A stretch of 5,701 nucleotides of DNA, from NCBI GenBank assembly GCA_002351795.1, contig DEHG01000051.1:2643-8343 (forward strand). The letters are read 5' to 3'. The DNA is from Ruminococcaceae bacterium UBA2806 (GTDB lineage Bacteria; Bacillota; Clostridia; Oscillospirales; Acutalibacteraceae). Both the position numbers and the translations under genes were made by a program. The stretch's first letter is position 1. The number at the start of each line of letters is the position of its first letter. Positions 1-5,070 of the stretch are shown here, one piece after another. Under the pieces are notes generated by a model, which searched no databases, was not told where the DNA came from, and saw only the letters and a program-made list of their open reading frames with translations.

Positions 1-103
1 TTATGGATAAGACAGCTTTTGTGTTCCAGAATAACCGTCTGTCCAAGCGTTATAATGCGTTTAGTTTCCGACAGGCATTATTTTCTTTAGCCCCCTCAAA
101 TAC
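1..103. other. Left-end intergenic stretch, no supported gene
   Basis: I see no credible coding sequence here. A short plus-strand open frame begins at base 3 but runs straight through the terminator hairpin at 104-132, has no ribosome binding site in view and resembles no family I know. A second plus frame is open from the window edge to a TAG at 88-90, 13 bases before the terminator stem. It could in principle be the tail of a gene outside the window, but the peptide is not recognisable. A 7-bp inverted repeat (ATAATGC 52-58 with GCATTAT 75-81) and a TATAAT at 51-56 without a good -35 box are the only structured items. Confidence 0.4.
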
Positions 104-132
104 AAAAAGAGCCGCATCCACGGCTCTTTTTT
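104..132 (-). terminator. Strong bidirectional intrinsic terminator
   Basis: A perfect 11-bp stem (AAAAAGAGCCG at 104-114 with CGGCTCTTTTT at 121-131) closes a six-base loop. Its GC core is flanked by A and T runs, so an RNA from either strand ends in a U tract. On the minus strand it is the first terminator after the protease gene and directly follows the multi-stem fold at 137-217. On the plus strand it would close any transcript entering from the left edge. Confidence 0.85.
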
Positions 133-136
133 GCTT

Positions 137-217
137 GAGATTTGGGGTGCAGGTGTACGATGAACACCTATCAGCCAAAGGCTGAACCGGCAGACTAAAC
201 CAGCCCCACAAATTCTC
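137..217 (-). ncRNA. Putative structured RNA or structured 3' UTR with cloverleaf-like fold
   Basis: Read on the minus strand, the ends pair in a long closing stem (GAGA, TTT and GGGG blocks at 217-204 with the matching blocks at 147-137, small bulges between). Inside lie three arms almost back to back: CTGG/CCGG (203-200 with 190-187, nine-base loop), TCAGCC/GGCTGA (185-180 with 176-171, three-base loop) and AGGTGT/ACACCT (169-164 with 156-151, seven-base loop). Only single bases separate the arms. The minus strand is favoured because the terminator at 104-132 follows four bases after the closing stem, giving a unit of about 114 bases. It is not a tRNA: there is no T-loop sequence and the arm sizes are wrong. 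No clear promoter was seen just upstream, so it may be the protease 3' UTR rather than a separate RNA. Confidence 0.45.
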
Positions 218-261
218 ACTTTCCTATTCATTTGTTGACTGCCTGAAATGGTTTCCCATAA

Positions 262-1071
262 TCATTTATTGTTTTTCCATTCATCAAGAAATTTATTTAT
301 CTCACTTACAGGAATAAGCACACCATAATTGAAGGAATTATCATTAAGGGTCAGAGAGGCTCCCGGTGTTATTCCTACAAGCTCCATGTTTTCAGCTATG
401 GCAGCGCCTCCGCTGCTTCCCAACTTAATATAGGCACTATGCTTCATGCAGCTGGATGGGTGGCTTGTAAATTCACCAAACCTTTCAATTCCGGAGAGCA
501 CTTTACCATAAGAAACAGAAAACCACTCGTTCTCAGGATTACCTACGCAAATAATCCTATCATCAATTTCCGGGTCAGCTGCGGCTAATTTCATAACTGA
601 AAGATCTTCATCTGATTTAAAACAAATAACTGCAATATCATTATCAGTGCCGGAATATAAAACCTCAGCCTTATACATTTTTTCATATACTTCTACGGAA
701 AGAGTATTAAGGTCGTCCATTCCGGGAATATTATCGGTTTTCATTTCGGTGTTTACCGTATAAACCAATATTTGTGCGTTTTCGTTACTTACAACATGAG
801 CTGCGGTCAGCGCATAATATTCCCCATCCTTTTTTTCAAAGATCACGCCGCTGCCGAATTCGCCATAGGTGACTGAATCATTCTCCTCTGTTTTGTTTGC
901 CAATCCTATATTAGCCGAGAGCAGCCCGGAGTTATCGAATTTTTCTTTCATATCCTCATAGACTACGTTTTTATTATTATTATTGTTTTCAGAACAGCCG
1001 GACAGGAAAATCGAACCTGTTACTGCAAGAACTAACATAAGTATGATAAAAACATTTACCTTGGATTTCAT
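262..1071 (-). CDS. Trypsin-fold serine protease lipoprotein (S1/DegP-like, no PDZ domain)
   Basis: This 269-residue protein is predicted to be a surface-anchored serine endopeptidase. Residues 1-25 form a lipoprotein signal peptide with a hydrophobic core and lipobox LSGC ending at Cys26. An Asn-rich linker follows. The chymotrypsin-like domain shows the full triad in the usual order: His92 in LTAAHVV, Asp145 in DNDIAVI and Ser220 in GSSGG. The oxyanion motif is GSSGG rather than the GNSGG common in the DegP/HtrA family. There is no C-terminal PDZ domain, so it is shorter than classical HtrA proteins, and its substrate is unknown. The ATG start is supported by AGAAAGGA at 1081-1088 (nine bases away). 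A weak promoter lies at 1147-1176, and the leuD terminator separates it from the leucine genes, so it is probably its own transcription unit. The fold call is firm; actual proteolytic activity is inferred from the intact triad. Confidence 0.85.
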   Translation of the reverse strand: MKSKVNVFIILMLVLAVTGSIFLSGCSENNNNNKNVVYEDMKEKFDNSGLLSANIGLANKTEENDSVTYGEFGSGVIFEKKDGEYYALTAAHVVSNENAQILVYTVNTEMKTDNIPGMDDLNTLSVEVYEKMYKAEVLYSGTDNDIAVICFKSDEDLSVMKLAAADPEIDDRIICVGNPENEWFSVSYGKVLSGIERFGEFTSHPSSCMKHSAYIKLGSSGGAAIAENMELVGITPGASLTLNDNSFNYGVLIPVSEINKFLDEWKNNK

Positions 1072-1146
1072 CAGTTTGTTTCCTTTCTGAATATATTTAC
1101 ATCAGCTTCGCAATGGTGAAAGATGTTTCAGAATTCTTTTACCTGA

Positions 1147-1176
1147 ATTATAATTATTCAGATAACAGCCTGATAA
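1147..1176 (-). promoter_or_regulatory. Candidate promoter for the protease lipoprotein gene
   Basis: On the minus strand a perfect TATAAT (1152-1147) is preceded by TTATCA (1176-1171) at an 18-base spacing. The -35 match is weak. It sits just beyond the leuD terminator and would give a leader of about 70 bases, a sensible place for a separate promoter. Confidence 0.4.
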
Positions 1177-1181
1177 AACAG

Positions 1182-1220
1182 AAACGGCAGACACTGCTTT
1201 TTAGTGTATGCCGTTTTTTT
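1182..1220 (-). terminator. Terminator after leuD, bidirectional
   Basis: Bases 1182-1195 pair with 1203-1216 in a 14-position stem with one G/A mismatch and a seven-base loop. On the minus strand it begins about ten bases after the leuD stop and is followed by TTTCTGTTTT, an interrupted U tract. On the plus strand the tail is an uninterrupted run of seven T. It separates leuCD from the protease gene. Confidence 0.75.
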
Positions 1221-1229
1221 GCTTCAGGC

Positions 1230-1718
1230 TCAAGCCTGTTTGGTAACGTGATTTATAAGACCGCCGTCTTTGATAATGCCCTGGATAAATGGCGGGAACG
1301 GCTCTGCCTGGTATGTTTTGCCTGTTGTATTGTCGGTAATAACGCCTGTGTCAAAATCGACCTCGACATCATCTCCTGCCTTTATCTCCTTTGCGGCAGC
1401 GTCACATTCAAGTATCGGCAGACCGATATTGATTGAATTGCGGTAGAATATGCGGGCAAAGGTGGATGCAATAACACAGCTGATACCCGATGCCTTTATT
1501 GCGATCGGCGCATGCTCTCTTGAGGAGCCGCAGCCGAAATTCTTTTCTGCAACCATGATATCACCGTCCTTTACCTTTTTTGTAAAGTCAATGTCGATAT
1601 CCTCCATGCAGTGTGATGCAAGCTCCTTATGTGAGCTTGTATTAAGATATCTTGCGGGAATAATAACGTCTGTATCAACATTATCTCCGTATTTATGTAC
1701 TGTTCCGTGAGCTTTCAT
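1230..1718 (-). CDS. leuD: 3-isopropylmalate dehydratase small subunit
   Basis: LeuD is the swivelling small subunit that joins LeuC to form isopropylmalate isomerase. The enzyme interconverts 2- and 3-isopropylmalate through a dehydration/hydration step in leucine synthesis, in the cytoplasm. The 162-residue length matches the short archaeal/clostridial type, not the roughly 200-residue enterobacterial type. The diagnostic blocks are present: YGDNVDTDVIIPARYLN at residues 10-26, GCGSSREHAP at 62-71, and ARIFYRNSINIGLP at 88-101. The loop after Arg23-Tyr24-Leu25 lies near the substrate side chain in this family. The ATG is set by AAGGAGGC at 1733-1726, eight bases upstream, inside the 16-base gap after leuC. 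Close homologues act on related acids (citramalate, homoaconitate), so substrate range is inferred. A small palindrome with arms CAGGC/GCCTG straddles the stop codon. Confidence 0.96.
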   Translation of the reverse strand: MKAHGTVHKYGDNVDTDVIIPARYLNTSSHKELASHCMEDIDIDFTKKVKDGDIMVAEKNFGCGSSREHAPIAIKASGISCVIASTFARIFYRNSINIGLPILECDAAAKEIKAGDDVEVDFDTGVITDNTTGKTYQAEPFPPFIQGIIKDGGLINHVTKQA

Positions 1719-1734
1719 AGACTATGCCTCCTTA

Positions 1735-3000
1735 TTAAACCTTGGCAGGATCAGTGATATATCCTTTTACTGCGCTTGCAGCCGCAACTGCGGGACTTGC
1801 AAGATATACCTCAGATTCAACATGACCCATTCTGCCGACAAAGTTTCTGTTTGTTGTTGAAATTGCCTTCTCACCCTTTGCGAGTATGCCCATATGACCA
1901 CCCAGACACGGACCGCAGGTAGGTGTGGAAACAACAGCGCCAGCCTCGATAAAGATATCGAAAAGCCCCTCGTGCATAGCCTGTAAATATACATTCTGAG
2001 TACCGGGGATAATAATGCAGCGTACACCCTTTGCGACCTTTTTGCCCTTGAGTATCTCAGCGGCAGCTCTGAGGTCGGAAATTCTGCCGTTTGTGCATGA
2101 ACCGATAACAGCCTGATCTATTTTTACTTCTGTTTCACCGATCTCGTCAACAGTTCTTGCATTTTCCGGAAGGTGCGGGAATGCGACCGTCGGACGAAGT
2201 GTGCTGAGGTCAATAACATATTCCTCATCATATTCTGCATCATCGTCGGCAAAATATTCTTTAGGCTCACCCTTGAATCTGTCTTTGATGTACTCTCTTG
2301 TGATATCGTCAACGGGGAAAATACCGTTCTTTGCGCCGGCTTCTATAGCCATGTTTGCTATGCAAAGTCTGTCGTCAATATTCAGGTACTGCAAGCCGTC
2401 TCCGAAAAATTCCATTGATCTGTAAAGAGCGCCGTCAACGCCGATCTTTCCAATAATATGAAGGATAACGTCCTTGCCGCTGATAAACGGTGCGGGCTTC
2501 CCTGTAAGAACAAATTTAATAGCAGAGGGAACCTTGAACCACGCCTTGCCGCTTATCATGCCTGCCGCCATATCGGTAGAGCCTACGCCTGTAGAGAATG
2601 CGCCGAGTGCGCCGTATGTACAGGTATGGCTGTCTGCGCCGATACAAAGACTGCCGGGACCTACAAGACCTTTTTCGGGAAGGAGAGCGTGTTCAATACC
2701 CATCTGTCCGACATCGAAAAAGTTCTTTATATCGTATTTATCTGCAAAGCGTCTTACCTGAGCGCACTGCTCGGCGGCTTTGATATCCTTGTTAGGCGTA
2801 AAGTGATCCATTACCATTGCGATTTTTGAATTATCAAAGACAGAGCTTGCATTTCCGTCATTGAATACATTGATCGCAACGGGGGATGTGATATCGTTTC
2901 CTAAAACCATATCAAGATTTGCTTCGATCAATTGTCCCGCCTTAACGGAGTCAAGCCCCGCATGAGCAGCTAAGATCTTCTGTGACATTGTCATTCCCAT
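1735..3000 (-). CDS. leuC: 3-isopropylmalate dehydratase large subunit
   Basis: LeuC is the catalytic, [4Fe-4S]-bearing subunit of isopropylmalate isomerase and works only as a complex with LeuD. The 421-residue product fits the shorter LeuC/HacA-like group (enterobacterial LeuC is nearer 466). Aconitase-fold landmarks are in order: DHFTPNKD at 65-72, GADSHTCTYGALGAF at 121-135, the first cluster cysteine Cys302 in GSCTNGR, and Cys362 and Cys365 in TCGPCLGG. The block STTNRNFVGRMGH (381-393) is typical of isopropylmalate enzymes. All three cluster cysteines are intact. Three in-frame ATG codons crowd the start (residues 1, 3, 5); the first is preferred because AAGGAGG at 3017-3011 lies ten bases before it and the N-terminus MGMTMSQKILA is usual for the family. 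leuD follows 16 bases later, so the pair is one transcript. No T-box or other leucine leader fits in the 71 bases upstream. Confidence 0.97.
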   Translation of the reverse strand: MGMTMSQKILAAHAGLDSVKAGQLIEANLDMVLGNDITSPVAINVFNDGNASSVFDNSKIAMVMDHFTPNKDIKAAEQCAQVRRFADKYDIKNFFDVGQMGIEHALLPEKGLVGPGSLCIGADSHTCTYGALGAFSTGVGSTDMAAGMISGKAWFKVPSAIKFVLTGKPAPFISGKDVILHIIGKIGVDGALYRSMEFFGDGLQYLNIDDRLCIANMAIEAGAKNGIFPVDDITREYIKDRFKGEPKEYFADDDAEYDEEYVIDLSTLRPTVAFPHLPENARTVDEIGETEVKIDQAVIGSCTNGRISDLRAAAEILKGKKVAKGVRCIIIPGTQNVYLQAMHEGLFDIFIEAGAVVSTPTCGPCLGGHMGILAKGEKAISTTNRNFVGRMGHVESEVYLASPAVAAASAVKGYITDPAKV

Positions 3001-3053
3001 AAAATAATATCCTCCTTATGCAGCGGCAGAGCTTTGCAGACTGCCTGATCTGT

Positions 3054-3081
3054 TTTATAATTATCCTGAATTCAGTCAGAA
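3054..3081 (-). promoter_or_regulatory. Weak candidate promoter for leuCD
   Basis: On the minus strand TATAAA (3059-3054) is preceded by TTCTGA (3081-3076) at 16 bases, overlapping the end of the upstream lipoprotein gene. A perfect 10-bp palindrome, CTGAATTCAG (3066-3075), lies in the spacer and could be an operator, though its centre is an EcoRI-type hexamer and may be chance. No terminator separates the lipoprotein from leuC, so leuCD may also be read through from 3661-3689. Confidence 0.3.
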
Positions 3082-3647
3082 TTTGCTTTTGAGTTTCGCC
3101 GGTCGGTCGAGCCGTCAAATTTCTCATGATAGTAGCGGATGTTTTCGTCCTCTGTCGAATAAAGTATCTCTCCGTATTCCTCATCCTCACCGAGCATGAA
3201 CTGATACGTCATTTCCGGATTTCCGTGAGTAATATCAATGGTGAGATCATCATTAACGGTATATGTCAGAGTACTGTCATATCCGCCGATGGTTACAAGT
3301 CCGTTTCCGTCCTCTTTCAGGTTTAAATATGAGCCATAATACCATGCGTCTTTATCAGCGTAAGGAATGTATTCTTCCGGTAATTTTCCGATCTTAGTAC
3401 CGTCCATATACATCCACATTCTTTCGCATAGCTTTTTCTTTGCTTCTTCCTTTGTTTTAACTATTGCAGGATAGAGAAGGTAATCCTCCGAAACGGCAGA
3501 TGAAACATTTTCGCTGTCCGAAACAGATGAAGTATGACCGCTTTGTTCATCGGCGGAGCTTTTGTCCTTACTGTTGTCTGCACAACCGCCGAGCATAAGC
3601 GCAGCTGCGAAAAATAAAGCTGTAAGTTTTCGTGATCTGCTGTTCAA
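3072..3647 (-). CDS. Lipoprotein of unknown function, possible lipocalin-like domain
   Basis: I do not recognise this gene. From the preferred TTG start it encodes 191 residues: a signal peptide with a basic N-terminus (NSRSRK) and hydrophobic core, lipobox LGGC ending at Cys22, a Ser/Asp-rich linker to about residue 54, and a globular part. Residues 102-152 have the pattern WYYGSYLNL, DGNG, LTYTVNDD, LTIDI and TYQFML, typical of small antiparallel beta-barrel (lipocalin-like) domains of surface lipoproteins; this is only a pattern resemblance. The frame stays open to a TTG at 3689, but that codon has no ribosome binding site and is part of a promoter -35 box. The TTG at 3647 is preceded by AGGGGG at 3660-3655 with seven-base spacing and gives a normal signal peptide. 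The gene lies 67 bases beyond the dnaJ stop and 71 bases before leuC, with no obvious functional link to either. Confidence 0.7.
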   Translation of the reverse strand: MNSRSRKLTALFFAAALMLGGCADNSKDKSSADEQSGHTSSVSDSENVSSAVSEDYLLYPAIVKTKEEAKKKLCERMWMYMDGTKIGKLPEEYIPYADKDAWYYGSYLNLKEDGNGLVTIGGYDSTLTYTVNDDLTIDITHGNPEMTYQFMLGEDEEYGEILYSTEDENIRYYHEKFDGSTDRRNSKANSD

Positions 3648-3654
3648 TGCGATA

Positions 3655-3660
3655 CCCCCT
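3655..3660 (-). promoter_or_regulatory. Ribosome binding site that fixes the lipoprotein start
   Basis: AGGGGG on the minus strand lies seven bases before the TTG at 3647. The alternative in-frame starts at 3689 (TTG) and 3680 (ATG) have no purine-rich sequence at the right distance. The site directly abuts the -10 box of the candidate promoter, so a transcript from that promoter would begin in or just after it. Confidence 0.55.
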
Positions 3661-3689
3661 ATTATAACATACACCGCCATAACGTGCAA
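3661..3689 (-). promoter_or_regulatory. Extended -10 promoter for the lipoprotein gene
   Basis: On the minus strand TGTTATAAT (3669-3661) is a perfect extended -10 element, with TTGCAC (3689-3684) 17 bases upstream as a weak -35. Transcription would start near 3654-3653, leaving a leader of only about seven bases before the TTG. That suggests either near-leaderless translation or that the box is used by chance. It could drive the lipoprotein and possibly leuCD. Confidence 0.5.
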
Positions 3690-3714
3690 ATGCCGCTTTG
3701 ACGGTGAATAACTG

Positions 3715-4863
3715 TTAATCTCTGAAAAGATTCTTTACCTTATCAAAGAAGCTTGAACGCTTCTGATAATTCTTTGTGGTACAGCTCCTATCAAATTCTT
3801 TGAGATATTTCTTTTGTTCTTCTGTAAGGTTTCTCGGTACTTCAACGGTAACTCTTACATACTGGTCGCCTCTTCCCTTGGCGTTAAGGTGCTGTATACC
3901 CTTTCCCTTGAGCTTGAAGATATCTCCCGGCTGTGTTCCCGGATGTACCTGATAGCTTGCTTTTCCGTCAAGAGTAGGAACAATGACTTCATGACCAAGA
4001 GCCGCCTGTGTAAATGTAAGCGGTATCTCGCACCATACGTCATCTCCCTTGCGCTCGAATATCTCATGCTTTTTAACGTTTACATATATATGAAGATCGC
4101 CGGCAGGACCTCCGTTGTAGCCGCTGTTTCCATGACCGCTTATATTGCGTATGACATCCTGACTGATGCCTGCCGGAAAAGTAACGCTGATCGTGCGCTG
4201 TGAACGTACACGTCCGACGCCTGAGCATTTCGGACAGGGCTTTTCTATGACCTTGCCCTTGCCGCGGCATTTTTCGCAAACCTGTGACGTCTGTACAACA
4301 CCAAATGGTGTACGCTTCTGAGTTGTGACCTGACCCTTGCCGTTACAATCAGGGCATGTTTTCATATTTGTTCCTTCTGATGCGCCTGTACCGTTGCATG
4401 CCTTACAGGATTCAACATTCTGGTATGTAACTTCCTTCTTGCAGCCCTTTGCAGCTTCTTCAAAAGAAAGAGTTACAGTAGCTTCTACATCGGAACCTTT
4501 TCTCGGCGCATTCTGATTCCTCGGATTTCTGCCGCCGAAGCCTCCGAAAAAGCTGTTGAATATATCTCCGATATCAATATCCTGTCCGAACGGATTGCCT
4601 CCGCCGTATGCCGTTGAGCCTGCGCCGTAATTCGGGTCAACTCCCGCAAAACCAAATCTGTCATATCTTGCACGTTTATCCTTATCCGAAAGGATCTCAT
4701 ATGCTTCATTGACCTCTTTGAATTTTGCTTCGGCTTCCTTATCACCCGGATGAAGGTCGGGATGATATTTTTTCGCCTGCTTTCTGAAAGCCTTTTTTAT
4801 TTCATCATCCGAAGCTCCCTTTTGTATTTCAAGAACTTCATAAAAATCCCTTTTATCTGCCAA
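3715..4863 (-). CDS. dnaJ: Chaperone protein DnaJ (Hsp40)
   Basis: DnaJ is the cytoplasmic J-domain co-chaperone that delivers unfolded clients to DnaK and stimulates its ATPase. The 382-residue protein is a complete type I DnaJ: J domain at residues 5-70 with the HPD signature at 34-36, a Gly/Phe-rich segment at about 71-112, four CxxCxGxG zinc-binding repeats (Cys153/156, 170/173, 196/199, 210/213), then the C-terminal peptide-binding domains. All eight zinc-ligand cysteines are present. The start is a TTG: no ATG lies in frame nearby, and MADKRDFYEVL is the usual family N-terminus. A non-standard ribosome binding site, GGGGTG, sits about eight bases upstream. dnaK lies upstream on the same strand but is separated by 193 bases holding a terminator-like hairpin and a strong candidate promoter, so dnaJ is probably at least partly transcribed on its own. 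Confidence 0.97.
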   Translation of the reverse strand: MADKRDFYEVLEIQKGASDDEIKKAFRKQAKKYHPDLHPGDKEAEAKFKEVNEAYEILSDKDKRARYDRFGFAGVDPNYGAGSTAYGGGNPFGQDIDIGDIFNSFFGGFGGRNPRNQNAPRKGSDVEATVTLSFEEAAKGCKKEVTYQNVESCKACNGTGASEGTNMKTCPDCNGKGQVTTQKRTPFGVVQTSQVCEKCRGKGKVIEKPCPKCSGVGRVRSQRTISVTFPAGISQDVIRNISGHGNSGYNGGPAGDLHIYVNVKKHEIFERKGDDVWCEIPLTFTQAALGHEVIVPTLDGKASYQVHPGTQPGDIFKLKGKGIQHLNAKGRGDQYVRVTVEVPRNLTEEQKKYLKEFDRSCTTKNYQKRSSFFDKVKNLFRD

Positions 4864-4870
4864 AATAATA

Positions 4871-4878
4871 CACCCCGG
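4871..4878 (-). promoter_or_regulatory. Unusual ribosome binding site of dnaJ
   Basis: The minus strand reads CCGGGGTG here, about eight bases before the TTG start. GGGGTG matches GAGGTG of the ideal site in five of six positions. It is weaker than the AGGAGG sites of leuC and leuD, and upstream bases 4925-4920 can pair with it. Confidence 0.6.
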
Positions 4879-4995
4879 TCTTTATAATGCATAATTCCCG
4901 ATGCATAATGCTTAATTAACGGAGCTTTGATCTGTGCAAACGCTTTGGAATATAAAAACCGTCAATCAGTTATTATGCAGCAACTATAAGTCACC

Positions 4996-5023
4996 AAAAG
5001 GGAAAACCATAACGGCTTTCCCT
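4996..5023 (-). terminator. Terminator-like hairpin between dnaK and dnaJ
   Basis: On the minus strand AGGGAAAGCC (5023-5014) pairs with GGTTTTCCCT (5008-4999) in a 10-bp stem counting one G-U pair, with a five-base loop and a short TTTT beginning at 4999. It lies 33 bases after the dnaK stop. The U run is short, so termination may be partial. The hairpin is also only about a dozen bases past the predicted start point of the promoter at 5042-5070. Confidence 0.6.
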
Positions 5024-5041
5024 ATGGCGGATCATTTGTTT

Positions 5042-5070
5042 ATTATATCACAAAAATCAAATATCGTCAA
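5042..5070 (-). promoter_or_regulatory. Near-consensus sigma-A promoter at the end of dnaK, facing dnaJ
   Basis: On the minus strand TTGACG (5070-5065), a 17-base spacer and TATAAT (5047-5042) give five of six and six of six matches, with an extended -10 TG in TGATATAAT. The -35 box overlaps the last dnaK codons (Val-Asp-Asp) and the stop codon is in the spacer. Transcription would start near 5035 and give dnaJ a leader of about 170 bases. It is the best promoter match I found in the window. Confidence 0.6.

Noticed and set aside
3..185. Plus-strand 60-residue open frame at the left end
   Set aside because: It crosses a perfect intrinsic terminator and two hairpins, has no visible ribosome site and matches no family I know; the frame is better explained as read-through of non-coding structure.
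137..217. tRNA reading of the cloverleaf-like fold
   Set aside because: There is no GGTTCGAATCC-type T arm, no anticodon arm of five pairs with seven loop bases in the right place, and the closing stem is too long and bulged.
1113..1436. Plus-strand open frame over the leuD terminator
   Set aside because: It overlaps the terminator and leuD on the other strand and its composition is that of a shadow.
2173..2829. Several plus-strand frames opposite leuC
   Set aside because: All are antisense shadows of leuC, with no ribosome sites or recognisable domains.
3021..3045. Leucine leader or T-box before leuC
   Set aside because: Only a 5-bp GGCAG/CTGCC hairpin is present. There is no T-box sequence, no leucine-codon-rich leader peptide and too little space.
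3672..3706. Terminator after dnaJ
   Set aside because: CACCGTC and GGCGGTG can form a seven-pair stem, but the loop is about 20 bases and no U run follows. It overlaps the lipoprotein promoter instead.
4864..5056. CIRCE (HrcA) operator before dnaJ
   Set aside because: I looked for TTAGCACTC with a nine-base spacer and GAGTGCTAA and found neither arm. If HrcA control exists it acts further upstream of dnaK, outside the window.
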